Source of the DNA: Paraspadella gotoi
Taxonomy: Eukaryota; Chaetognatha
Length of the DNA stretch: 64,000 nt
Direction: 5' to 3'
Assembly: GCA_051294375.1 (NCBI GenBank)
Contig: CM119263.1
Location: 15,292,532-15,356,531 of the forward strand
The position numbers and the translations under genes are program-made. The notes beneath the pieces are model-generated. The model was not told the DNA's origin and made no database searches. It saw nothing but the letters and a program-made list of their open reading frames with translations. Positions within the stretch are counted from its first letter, which is position 1, and each line of letters starts with the position of its first letter. Positions 36,890 to 52,739 of the stretch are shown here, in pieces.

Positions 36890-37200
36890 ACGGATGCAGT
36901 GCCGCTGTTCGAGGCGTCGTCGGAGGTGACGATGCCGGCGGCGGCCGTCAACGAGGAGGAAGAGCCGCCGTTCGAGACGTCGTCAAGGCGGCTAGATGGG
37001 CGGCAACTCGGAGACGTCAACGAAGACGGCAGAGCCGCCGTTCAAGGCTTCGTCAAGGAGACGCGCGGAGGCGCGGCTATTTGGACGCCGTCTCAAAGAG
37101 GTTGTCAGAGATGCGGCGCCTCCGTTTGGCGGCTGCTAGAGGACCAAAGAGGCAGAGTCGCCGTTCGAGGTGTCGTCAGGGAGGCGACGTCGGCGGCGGC
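36890..37200 (+). repeat. GC-rich degenerate tandem repeat (~65 bp)
   Basis: Four loose units containing GCCGCCGTTCGAGRCGTCGTC at about 36900, 36967, 37032 and 37150. Open in more than one frame because of base composition. Confidence 0.6.
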
Positions 37201-37525
37201 TATCACGGTCATCATCAAGTCGGTCAACTGGCGCTGCTTGGTGTCGACGCTGGGAAGTCGGTCGGTCATCTTCAAGGAGGTGATACTGAGCAACGCCGGG
37301 TGATGCCAATCCAGTCAACAAGGGCGCCACTGGTGAGAGTTGGGTGACGCTGATCTAACGCTGGAATGGTTGTCTCAATGGGATTGTCAAGAGGGGCCAG
37401 TGACTCTTCAATAGAGGGGGATTGAATGCAGTTGCAGCCGCAAAGTCTACTGCCACAGGGCGAAGTTCAGCGGTGTGTACGATCTCTCTAGTATTGTATT
37501 GTCCATTAGCACGTACAGGTGGGTG

Positions 37526-37855
37526 TGTAAAGAGAGATCGTACACGTGCGATACTTGGCGTCGATGCATAAACACTGATCTTTTGTTGAATACGTTACTA
37601 CGGAGTAGAATTTGTCAGTACAGTCGCTGACGAGAGAAGAACGACAAATGAACAACGATTTTTCTACACTCCTCGGATGGAGCCTACTTAGTATGTTATT
37701 ACTTTGCAATGAACTATTATTGTTTGACATGAACTTAACATTTGCCATTGAAGGTTCTTAACATCATATCACACTACAATAAACATCAATTTGTTATGAA
37801 CATGGGCTTCATGAAGATAGATAGTTTTTAGCTGAGGCTACCACTACTCAGTACA
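37526..37855 (+). repeat. LTR-like direct repeat, copy B
   Basis: About 93% like copy A. Its outer end is near GTACAACTATA. Confidence 0.75.
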
Positions 37856-37859
37856 ACTA

Positions 37860-39660
37860 TAATTACCTTCAACCTGATGGATAGACTAATTTCTTAACCT
37901 AATTACTTTATAATAAATTCGAAGTATACAAAAACGAGAATTAAGGAGCGAAATTATAAATATTTTACAAAAAAATGTATAGCAATGATGCAAGAGGATA
38001 ATAACTAAATAAGATAATATGAGAGGAAAGTAAGTTAATAAGAAAGGAAATTAATAAACTAAACTGTGAGATTTTAAATAAATGTATGATTTTTATAATG
38101 TTTGTAAAAATGTAAATTTTGCGATTGATTCAATAAATCAATCTTTTTTGGTTCGTTTTTAAGAATTTTATATATATTCTTTTATGATATATAGAGAATA
38201 CTATTCTCACCACACAGAATATATTGTCTAATAAAGTTGCAAAAACACAATGAGTCACCTCAGTACCACCTAAAGACAAATAGTTTACCAAAAGTTACAA
38301 AACACGTGGCGTTTTTAGCTTGTTAGAGTAAATATATATAAATCTATAATAGAGAACACTACAATAAAAGATCTATCTAGGCAAGTATTAACAATCGAAT
38401 AACGCGGGTCAAGATGCGGGCGAGAGTCAGAGTCTATATACAGACTAAGGATGTACGGTTCGTAGTACAGACGTATAGTCACGTGTAGAGGCCAGTCGCC
38501 TTGGGAATCAGCGAGAACTCTCGTATCAGAACAGATTTAAGATTTATATCATATTTTAAAATAATTAATCACTCTCACGAGATGGATCTGTTAAAGTAAT
38601 TAAGCTATAACTTATAACTAGAGGAATAGATAATTTAGATTCACTCAGAGTGTGACTTTTAAAAGTCACATCTATCATCAAATACAACAAAGGTATCAAT
38701 ACATATCGCCGTAATACGAGGTACACTTTGAATTTACTTCCTCTCGAGCTCACGCTCCTTTCAAGAATCTGTTTTGCTGAGCTCGCTGTGAGAGGTGATT
38801 TTCGTCTCAAGAGCACAGATGTCTTAAGAGAACATACAGAAAACTGTTCGGTTATTAATTAGGTAAGATCTGATATGAACTGCTAGAGAATGAATAACAA
38901 ACAATTAGATCTAGATTCGCGAGGCATCGAGGCAGTATATAATTATCTTGCATAGAACAATTAAATAACATGCAGGAACTTGAATTGCTGACGCTCTGTT
39001 TCGCTCCAACTCTCCCTTCAAGCACCATACAACAACTGATCACATTTAGTGCAACCAAAGTATTTGGATGGTGCTTGTTCTAGTTTGCACTATCAACCCA
39101 TTATACGAGTGAGAAACACTGAGTAACAGAATCAACGAGGACGCCTCGAACAATTTGAAACCTAGAAAAAACACAGAAAATCCGGTACAGTCAATAGCGC
39201 AACCGGAAGATAGGAACAACGTTAAAGCGTATTCCTTCCGCACATCGTCTCACTTCGAACCGCTAACCACACTATATTTTGCCTCTAACTTCTATACGGT
39301 TGGATCATACGAAGGAAGAGTAAGGAAGGAAGAGCAACACTGAAAGGAAATTTAGTGTAGAATCTGAAACATCCTGATTTTTTAAAATCGAGCAAGTTTT
39401 CGAGTAGATATCCTCAATTAAAATGTTTCTAACTTTTTTCCTAGATAGTACATAAAATCATGAAAAACTTTTTTTTCAAAATCAGATTCGGGTAGAGATT
39501 GAAAAAATAAAAAAAAAATATACTACAAGATTTCCAAATTTTTTGTTTTATTGCTTTACAAAGAATTTGAATTGTTACAACGATTTTATTATTATTAAAT
39601 TGCAGACATGTTTCGATCTCTGAGATTTTGAGTCTTCATCAGCGCTTATTAACAGTTGTG
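37860..39660. other. Intronic, no gene seen
   Basis: Mostly AT-rich. The stretch 38390-39340 has more balanced composition and short frames on both strands but no motif. At 39600-39660 there is a GACATGTTTCGATCTCTGAG stretch of a kind often seen at transposon ends; no partner copy was found. Confidence 0.4.
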
Positions 39661-39734
39661 AATAATGGGATAATTTTGTGAGTTAAAGAAAGAGAGAGAG
39701 AGAGAGACAGAAAAGGTTAAAGTTTTATTGCTTA

Positions 39735-39905
39735 AAATTAGCTAAACTATAAAAAATTATGGTACGACGATGATGATAATGATTTTAAACAGTTTTTCCT
39801 TATTTGACCCACTTATCATCAAAAAATTGAAAAACGCATTATACTTTGTGTAGACAACTTTTTATGGGCTATCTGAATCCGCCTTAAAAATAAAATTTTA
39901 GAAAA
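39735..39905 (+). repeat. AT-rich dispersed repeat, member 3
   Basis: Independent copy of the repeat at 17740-17915: CCACTTATCATCAAAA, then ATACTTTGTGTAGACAACTT at 39841, then CTGAATCCGCCTTAAAA. Confidence 0.65.
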
Positions 39906-40019
39906 AAAATTATTGCCTATGCATTGATAAATATTTAAATGCTTTAATGTTACACAGTGCTTTATTAGTTAAAAAAGTGATATTAAATATTGATTAAGTA
40001 TATAATGGACAAATGAATT

Positions 40020-40530
40020 TTATATTACAGAACTCGTAATGATAAAAAGTGATCAATTTTGGCCCACCTTATTGGGTAATAATGATATTTTTTTATCCAA
40101 ACAATAAATATTGGCAAAAGGAAATAGCATTCATACTTGGGAAAGACGTACCAATCAAAAATTTTTATAAGCAAACGATGATTGCAGAAGAAATGAAGCA
40201 TCAATTTCCAAAAGAACCAAGACGTAAAGGGAGATGGAGCATGTCTCCTGAGAACAATTAGTTTAGAAATTTGACATAAAAATAATCACCAAATGCTACA
40301 AGATGCCCTTGTAGATTTCGTTTTAAAGGAACCCTCCGTCAGAAACTTTACCATGAAACAAACAGTTCTTTAATCAGATGACAGCAATGTGAAACCAAAG
40401 GACATGGATGCAGACTGAAAAAATTGAAGGCTTTTCATACCTCTTTAATACCCCTATTTTTACTAGTGTAAAGCTGCTGGATAGTGAAGGTCAACATTTT
40501 ATTGGCAACGAATTCTACACCCTTCTGCTC
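40020..40530 (+). mobile_element. Possible transposon protein remnant
   Basis: A 70-codon frame (NNKYWQKEIAFILGKDVPIK) is followed in another frame by a Cys/Arg-rich piece (CPCRFRFKGTLRQKLYHETN, then KGHGCRLKKL) with a stop inside. The basic Cys-rich pattern suggests a decayed element-encoded protein, but no family is assigned. Confidence 0.25.
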
Positions 40531-40689
40531 ATAAACAAGTCAAAAGCAATAATGCAATATACATAATGAATGCCAATGATCATTTTAAACTTATAATAAA
40601 TAATACGCTGAAGATAATTTTTATTGTTGTTTTATATTCTATCTTGCTATTATTATTGGCTAAGTTTTGTAAGTTGCTGTTTTTTCTAA

Positions 40690-41075
40690 GACTATTTCTA
40701 TCTTTCCCCCTTTTTCTCGCTCTCTCACTCTCTTTTTGTCTCTCTCTATCGCTCTTTCTCTTTCTCTCTCTCTCTCACTCTTTCTCTCTCTCTCTCTTTC
40801 TGTCTTTCTGTCTCTCTCTCTCCCTCTATTTTCTCTCTCTCTCTCTCTCTCTTTCTATCTTTCTTCCACTGAGCCTATTTTTCTGTTTCTCTCTATCTCT
40901 CTCTATCCCTCTAACTCTTTTTCTCTTTCTCTTTTTATCTTTCTCGCTTTCTCTCACTAAGACTATTTCTATTTCTCTCCCTTTTGCTTTCTTTTTCTCT
41001 TTTTTTCCGTTTCTCTCTCTCTCTCTTTCTCTTTTTCTCTCTCTTTTTCTGTCTCTCTCTCGTTTGCTTGTTTGC
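40690..41075 (+). repeat. Imperfect TC-rich tract
   Basis: About 390 bp of TCTC/TTTC units broken by other bases. The 229-codon Ser/Leu/Phe frame over it is a by-product. Confidence 0.9.
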
Positions 41076-41079
41076 TCGT

Positions 41080-42015
41080 TCGCAGTTGCCAGTTCTTGTT
41101 GTTTAATTGTAACCTCAACTTTGCTGTGTCTGTCTTTGTTTGGTCCTTTTCGTTCTCTTCTACAAAATCTTTACTCTTATATTCTTTGTCGCCATTATTG
41201 TTGTTTTCGTCTTCGTCGTCTTGGTCTTTGCCTTAGACATTTTTTAGCAGCTTGACGAAACAAAATCTACCACTAATTAAGCCTACATTGGCTCAGAAAC
41301 TTATGTATAAGCTATTTCTACTCCACCACTTCAAGTTGAGATGATTCCACTACCAAAACGAGGCTCAGAAATGGTTAGAGACACACTTTCAACTTCATGG
41401 TGTAAAGCTGTTATATTGGCCGCCAGCAACGATAATTTACATTTAATAAAAACAAAGAAAACTTTTTAAAACATATTCTTACCGTTTTTTATGAAAAAAA
41501 ATAAAAAACATGAGAAATATTTGCTTCTTACCGAATTTTTAAACAAAAATCTGCAGAGCTGACCAACATCTAATTTTTTTACCACTTTCTTGTTAGAGTA
41601 GAAAAAAATAAATTGCATAGATGGAACCAGCGTAGTTTAAGGGACCAAACATATCAGCTTCTGACCCCCCCTCACTGGGACCCCTTAAGCATTCTTCCAT
41701 CTTTAAATCTTCAGTCTTCATGTTCTTTTTTAAAAAATGTACTTTTAAAAACTAGTTATTTTTTTGAAAGGAGAAAAAAATCAGTTGAACTTCCCTTTTT
41801 TTTCATCTACTTCAAATTTGATCTATTCAGACTTTTCTTGATACGCGCACTACTCTGAAATTGATTCTGTTTTTTTGAATGTTACTTCCTTTAAATTGTG
41901 TTTTTATTTTTTTTTTTCGGTCCTCCTCCCTCATTCTTCGGCTACGTGATTCCCAAGCGAGACTCCAGATGGAAGACGGAACAAAAGCGAGTGAGAGACA
42001 AGAGACAAAAGAACA
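41080..42015. other. Intronic, no gene seen
   Basis: Mixed T-rich sequence. No motif, splice pattern or repeat that I can support. Confidence 0.4.
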
Positions 42016-42017
42016 AT

Positions 42018-42024
42018 GGAAAGT

Positions 42025-42060
<36 letters not shown>

Positions 42061-42063
42061 AAG

Positions 42064-42094
<31 letters not shown>

Positions 42095-42114
42095 GAGAGA
42101 TAGAGAGAGAGAGA
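42018..42114 (+). repeat. (GA)n microsatellite
   Basis: GA run with AAAGAGAG interruptions. Confidence 0.95.
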
Positions 42115-42611
42115 TGGATGGAGAGGGGAGAGTCGGAGAGCGAGTGACGCTGTCGGGGTTGAGAGTTCGGCGCCTGATTTATGCAGCCGGGAAACGAGAG
42201 GCAAGAATGACAAACGAAAACAATTCTCGAAGGCGGGTATTCGGTTGGCAGACTCCGGGGAGACGACGCTCGATTCTGAGCCGAGCCTCGCCCGGGGATT
42301 CTTTTTTATTCTCTTTTTCGAAATCATTAATAATTAAATTAATTCACTTTTTTACTAACTTTGCTTTCTAACGACTCTTTTTTTTTATTTTGCTTTCCGG
42401 TTCGCACTAAATTGTAAACATTCTTAAAGGAGACGCAACAAACAAACTGGCAATAAAAATCTGGGAGGAACCGCTGTCCAAATATGGGGCTGTCGCAGTC
42501 TGTTTTCCTTCTATTGGTTTCCAGTTTCATTTTCATACCAGAGCGAATATGGAGGCAAAGAAAGAGAACATCCTTCGACTGAGTTTCTTTCCCTTTCTTT
42601 TCCCCTCGCTT

Positions 42612-42630
42612 TTTTCGCTTTCTCTCTCTT

Positions 42631-42707
<77 letters not shown>

Positions 42708-42712
42708 GTTGT
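42612..42712 (+). repeat. (TC)n microsatellite
   Basis: Long TC run with TTTC interruptions at both ends. A GA-rich partner follows at 42778-42840, about 65 bp away, complementary in sense. Confidence 0.95.
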
Positions 42713-43839
42713 CTCTATCGCGCGCAGTAGTGCTGGGTTTCTGAATTCTTTTTAATATATGACTGCGAATGTGCGTTGGAGAGAGAGAGAGACAGAGACA
42801 GACTAAGAGAGAGAGCCAGAGAAAGACAGAGACAGAGAGATGACGAATTATCTCTCCAAAGAGACGCAGTTCCAGATCCGAAAGCCAAAAAAATAAAAAG
42901 GGTGCCACGCCCATAGGAGAGGGTTAACATTCGACAAAAGCGAAGGCAAAAACCGGAGCAAAGTTCGAACGAAATTCTTTTTCGGAATCTCGAACGAAAT
43001 TAATCCGTCCCCCGAATCCAATCGTAGGAAAGCGAACGCGAACGCAAGCGGCAAGAGGTTCCGGTTGCACGGCGAGTTTTTAGTTTTTTGAATAATTAGT
43101 AATTAATTTAACTGGTACTACAAATACAAAATGAGTCATTCATTCAATTCATAAGCTTTAAATTTTAATGCTCCTTAATTTGGAGAGGCTACGTTGAATT
43201 AAGGCCTGCAGGACCCTGCAAGCTCTCTCACAGTTCAGCTTATTAACTGGCTTTCCTAATATGTTTTATAATGTTTTTATAAACTGTTAGTGTTACATTT
43301 ATACCTACCAAAGGCCCACTATCTTAAGTATTTTTAAACAGCTTTTAGCCTGCAAAATGTCCACAGGGGAAAATACGTTTAAAAATTCTCAAAAACGGGT
43401 CGAGATGTTCAATTCAAAAACTTACTAAAAAAAAACGGCTGCCCAAAAAACCCCTAGTTCGTTCTAATTAACACCTTCGCGCGTTATCGAGTCCCGCGCG
43501 ACCGTGAATAATTCATCTTCGTGCCGTGACATCCGCTCCGAGCTCAGGGACCTCGTTTGAATAATTTGCTCTTCAATGGATGAGTTTTTATTTTCTTTTT
43601 TTTTTCTTTATAATTCCCCCCAGTCTTGATCGTCGTTGATTCCTGCGATGCCCTTTTGTTTCTTCCCTCTGCGCATTTTTATCGAGATCGAGGCGGATTT
43701 TCATTTTGGGATGAGAATTTATTTATAATGTACTTCCCTTGATCGTAATTTTTTTTTTCGTTCCTCTTTCGATTCCGTAATTCTCTCTCTCTTTTCCTTG
43801 ATCGCCCAATCGCCTCTTTTATCTCACGAACGTATAATA

Positions 43840-43885
43840 TTCTCTTTCTCTCTCTCTTCTCTCTCTCCTCTCTCTCTCTTCTCTC

Positions 43886-43928
<43 letters not shown>

Positions 43929-43941
43929 TCTCGTCATCTCT

Positions 43942-43973
<32 letters not shown>

Positions 43974-43976
43974 GCG
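43840..43976 (+). repeat. (TC)n microsatellite, interrupted
   Basis: TC run broken by TCGTC and CCTC. Confidence 0.95.
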
Positions 43977-44479
43977 ATCGCACGACTCACTCTCGCGGAA
44001 TCTTCGTTAATTCAACGGTTGCCGTGCTTCATATCGTACTAATTCACCGCGCCCGTGAAATACCCGGTAAGGGCAAAAGTCGGGCGAATTGTCGGCGAAT
44101 GCTCGCGGCGCCCGCAGCGCCGTCTTCGCGAATGGAGAAACGTCTTTGGAAGGGGACAATCTTGCCAAGTTCCTTGCCAAGATGCCGGGTCAAGCCAAAA
44201 TAAAATATCCTACATCCATCCGTAAAACTACTTCAGACCGGTCAGAGAGACAACGCGCAACAGAGGAAAAGAGGCCAGATTCAGAGTTCCCGCGAAGGCC
44301 GAGTCGTAATCGAGGTTGGGGCCGTCGACCGGTTTTGATGAGGCGGCGGTCATCTCGTTATTCTTCATTATTATCGATCGAAAATCCGATAACGACGACA
44401 TTTGTTCGCCGAGCTCTTTTCACAGATCTCTTTTTTAGGTGGCACTCGTACCGCCCTCTATTCGGTTATGAGTCGTTCT

Positions 44480-44524
44480 TCTCTTTTCTTTTCTTTTCTT
44501 TTCTTTTCTTTTCTTTTCTTTTTT
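44480..44524 (+). repeat. (TTTTC)n pentanucleotide repeat
   Basis: About eight tandem TTTTC units. Less regular T/C-rich sequence continues to about 44630. Confidence 0.95.
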
Positions 44525-44875
44525 ATCGTTCTTGTTGTGTATGTTATTCTTTTCTGTTTACTTTTTCCTTTATTTGTTATTTGCCAGTTCCATTTCTTTC
44601 TTTTCCTTTCCTTTTCTTTTCCTTTACGTACATTCAAATGAACCCCTTCTTGCTCATGGCCGCCATATTGGAGCGAAAAACTTGACATGCCAACGTGCGT
44701 GCGTGCCGTATTCCAGGACCGCCGTATTTGTTGTCAAACGTGCGCACGCGTCGTTAACGCTACGTGAAGATCGTCATGCGCGTGATTTTTCATTTCGCTA
44801 AAAAATCCACAGCGTCTCTTCTCGAGACGAGAATGTATCAAACATGATCGCGTGGATCTGAACTTGCGTTTGAAA

Positions 44876-44878
<3 letters not shown>

Positions 44879-44926
<48 letters not shown>

Positions 44927-44951
44927 AGAGAGAATGAGAGAGAGAGAGAAA
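44879..44951 (+). repeat. (GA)n microsatellite
   Basis: GA run of about 70 bp with two interruptions. Confidence 0.95.
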
Positions 44952-45452
44952 GCCATGAACGTTGTACGCGAAAAAGCAGAGAGACCAAGTTTCAAATGTA
45001 AAGGAATTTTTACGCGATTTGGCGAAAAACCGGAAATAGTGACGAAAAAATGACGTCGCAGTGAAATGAAATGAAAAAAAAAATTTAGAAGAGAAACTTT
45101 TTAGTAAAGGAAAACAGAAAATATAGGATACTTTACTTACTTTACAACAGCCAAATTAACAAAGACAAAAGAAAGAATGTTTTCTAAATTAAGTAAAATA
45201 GAAAATAATTCGAGGCGTAAAAAACAAATTTCATTCTTCTTTCCCCACACTAACGAAACAAAATGCTTACGTATTTACCAACTAGAGTTCTGTTCTTTAA
45301 TTCGTGCGTCTCCTTTGACTCATTCTTTTTAAACCCCCTCTCACTCTCTCTCCAACTCTCTTCTTCTCTCTCTCTTCGTCTCTCCTCTTCTCTCTCTTCT
45401 TCTCTCCTTCTCTCTCTCTTCCTTCTATTCTTACAAAACGAAAGAAAGTTTC

Positions 45453-45722
45453 ATGGTTAAACTTTTGGCCGGGACTTTTGAGGATTACGGGGAGCGCCGG
45501 GAGAAGCCCGTGCTGGACGCACATGTCCCATCGGTGTTTGCCCGACGGACGACCCCGACGACCATGAAGCCGGCATTCCCTTTGTTCAAAACACTGAACT
45601 ACCCTGAGTTAGAGCCAAACATCGTCAATGGGGTGGGTCAGAGAAAACTTTCAATGGAGCAAAACTTTCTAAAATGGCAAGAAGCATTAGTAATTATTTT
45701 TTTAATATTTATTTATAGATAG
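45453..45722 (+). CDS. Short open frame, unrecognised, low support
   Basis: 89-codon frame with balanced composition (for example PAFPLFKTLNYPELEPNIVN, then KLSMEQNFLKWQEAL) next to a TC tract. Composition stands out from its surroundings. No splice pattern or family is evident; it may be chance or a remnant exon. Confidence 0.15.
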   Translation: MVKLLAGTFEDYGERREKPVLDAHVPSVFARRTTPTTMKPAFPLFKTLNYPELEPNIVNGVGQRKLSMEQNFLKWQEALVIIFLIFIYR

Positions 45723-45744
45723 GAAATGTCAAAAAAAATTTTTT

Positions 45745-45880
45745 GAATTTTTTATTTTTAAAAGCAGATTCAAATAGCTTATAAAAAGTTATCTACACAA
45801 AGTATAATTTTTTTTTAATATTTTGATGATAAATTGAGAAAAACCTTAAAAAATTATCATCATTATCATCATTCGATGAT
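45745..45880 (-). repeat. AT-rich dispersed repeat, member 4 (inverted)
   Basis: Reverse-complement copy of the 17740-17915 repeat. The core reads ATACTTTGTGTAGATAACTT on the minus strand (45783-45805). Confidence 0.6.
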
Positions 45881-46937
45881 TTTAGCAGTTTTTACTAATT
45901 TTTAGTAATAAAACATCAAAATTTTAAAAATTTGTAATTATATTTTTTGATCTATCAGAATCAATTAAAAAAACATAAAATATCCAAAAAAAATTTGACA
46001 TTATATAGCAATATAATAATATTAATTAGCGAATTCGGAACATTTTTGCAAAAAAATATTTTAACACAATAATTAATAGCAATAATGGATTAGTTTAATG
46101 CTGTTCCCATTAAAATTTGAATTTGGTCGGCTACCGCTATGAGTTCAGTGAATTCTATCGATGTAGTTTAGAGCAGAATCCTGGATTTTGATCGAACTCT
46201 TAAAAAATTGAAATTCTTCTGACGACCGCCACCCTTTAGTCCAGAACTTTCCAGCGTGCTATCCTCGTAAAAGCCTTCGACGTCGACCGAGGGCGTCGCG
46301 TCGAAAAAGTGTCTCTCTCTCTCAGTTGATGACAAACGCCGAAACTATGCGGCGATGATAGAAGGAGGAGGTTAGGTTACAGAACGGGGCAAGGCGGAGT
46401 AAGTTTGCAAAGTAAGGCACCGAGCTTTTTAGAAAGTCTTCGACCTCGAAAGGCAGACGGGGGAGGGACAATATACAGCGAGAATATCAAAACAGGTAAG
46501 TGCGAAAAAGTTGTTAGATTTCGAAACGCGCGGTTGTTATGACAAAGAATCTTCGTCGAACGGCACGCGAGAGACCAATTAATCATAATAAAGTCGCCAT
46601 AAAAATGTTGGTTCATCCTCGGTTGTCATGGCAGCGAATAATAAGACCCACACCCACTCACGAGAACCGCGCGAGAGAAAAAAGTGGGCGCGTCCCCGAA
46701 AACTGTTGTCGCGGCGACGAAAACCGCGACGGGACTCAGTAAATTCACTGCCTACAACAAAGCCTTACTAAAGGGGGGGGGGCGAGGGAGAGGGACGAAG
46801 GAGGAAGTGGAGAGTGAAGGAGGGAGGAGAAAGGAAAAGGATGAGTCGAAATGAATGAATTCGAGACGTGAAAGGTTTAAAGAAGAAGAAAGGGCTCTTT
46901 GTCTCTTTCTTCTCTGTCACTTTCTGTCTCTGTCTAT

Positions 46938-46938
<1 letters not shown>

Positions 46939-47028
<90 letters not shown>

Positions 47029-47030
47029 CA
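46939..47030 (+). repeat. (TC)n microsatellite
   Basis: TC run of about 90 bp with one TTC interruption. Looser TC-rich sequence continues to about 47160. Confidence 0.95.
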
Positions 47031-47699
47031 TTCTTCTTTCGAATTAATTCAATTCTCTCATTCTCTCTCTGTCCTCTCTATCTGTCTATCTCTCTCTCTG
47101 TTTTTCTCCCTCTTTCCCTTTCATTTTAGCTCGTTGTCTCTTTGTCTCTCTTTATCCCTGTTTGAAACAGAAGGACAAAACAGTCAAAGCCTTCAGATTG
47201 CTCGTGGTGCAAACTCCAAAGACAGAGCGCAATGGAGTGCGGGGCGGCAATTGCGGAACGACCGACGCCAGCGTCCCTAACCGATCGTTTCGGGTTTCCG
47301 GTCGTCCTTGACGACGCTCGAAAATGGCGTTCTGTCAAAACAACAAATAAAAACACTGTATCGTTTGTGTAAAAGGGAAGTTTGACCGAAAGGAGCCTCG
47401 ATAACATCCTAATGTTTTTATTTTAACAAGGATATTATAAATGTGATCCCGGAGCAAATTAGTTAGTTGATTCTACAGTTTTAAAGAAATTCCTAATTGA
47501 CCGAAAGTCAAGTTTTGAAATTGTGATAAACCGCTGCCACGTCCATCGTTGAAGCAGAAGAGCAAACGAGCAAAAGAAATAAAGAACCTCGATGTATAAT
47601 TAATTCGCGGATGTGAATATTGGATTCGAATCACGCCGAAGATGAAGACAACAATCATCGATAAAATGATGATAACGACGACAGATGGAAATTATAAGA

Positions 47700-47702
47700 A
47701 TC

Positions 47703-47750
<48 letters not shown>

Positions 47751-47752
47751 CG
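47700..47752 (+). repeat. (CGA)n trinucleotide repeat
   Basis: About 16 CGA units. A shorter, interrupted CGA run is at 48207-48238 and a TCG-rich stretch at 51333-51490. Confidence 0.95.
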
Positions 47753-48042
47753 TTTGTATTTGTACATTTATTTTTTCATTAAAAGAAATATTTTTAACGA
47801 CACAAACGAAGTGCAATTTTATGCATATGCCAGTAGATACTGCTTTTATTGATTGTATAATGTATAAAATTGTATATACTCCGCGAACTTCTTCATACGT
47901 TTGTGAGCAGTCACGTAAATGATAGGATTAGGGTTCGATGTCTGATCGTAGCAAAGTCAAATTTATATATATGTAAGCATATGTAAATATAACTTTATAA
48001 ATATTGTTTGTTTCCTTTCAATTCGTTGTGTTTGATTAATAG

Positions 48043-48122
48043 AAGACGTTTTTAATTTGAGATTACAACGATTTGAAACGAATTGAAATAAAATCGTTGT
48101 AATCTCAAATTAAAAACGTCTT
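48043..48122. repeat. Perfect 32-bp inverted repeat with 16-nt loop
   Basis: The arm 48043-48074 (AAGACGTTTTTAATTTGAGA, continuing to CGATTT) is the exact reverse complement of 48091-48122. The loop is GAAACGAATTGAAATA. It lies in the giant intron about 150 bp from its 5' end. It could be a foldback element, a cruciform or a transcribed hairpin. Confidence 0.95.
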
Positions 48123-48270
48123 GTACTAACTTTATAAATATATTTACAAAGATTTTCAAGCGACAACGCATTCTAAACACCATCGCAAACTACGACGATG
48201 CGGGACAACGACGACGACAACGACGACGACGACGACCATCTCCTCGGCGTCTCCCGGATTGCATTTCTTA

Positions 48271-52718
<4,448 letters not shown>

Positions 52719-52739
52719 CTGAACAAGAGAAGAGAAAGA

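Larger units (their letters stand above)
34994..37525 (+). mobile_element. Segment between LTR-like repeats, putative non-autonomous LTR element
   Basis: 2.5 kb bounded by direct repeats. It holds a coiled-coil/proline-rich frame (35010-35682), about 1 kb of AT-rich sequence with no content I recognise (35700-36700), and a GC-rich degenerate repeat block (36890-37200). No reverse transcriptase, protease or integrase motif is visible. It could be a LARD-type element or host sequence flanked by two insertions. Confidence 0.4.

Noticed and set aside
40566-41255. 229-codon plus frame
   Set aside because: Covers an imperfect TC tract; Ser/Leu/Phe repeats only.
46200-46330. Minus-strand peptide-like stretch (FFDATPSVDVEGFYEDSTLE) as an extra ARHGAP39 exon
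   Set aside because: The RhoGAP exons on either side already join in phase within one conserved motif, and no clear acceptor precedes it.
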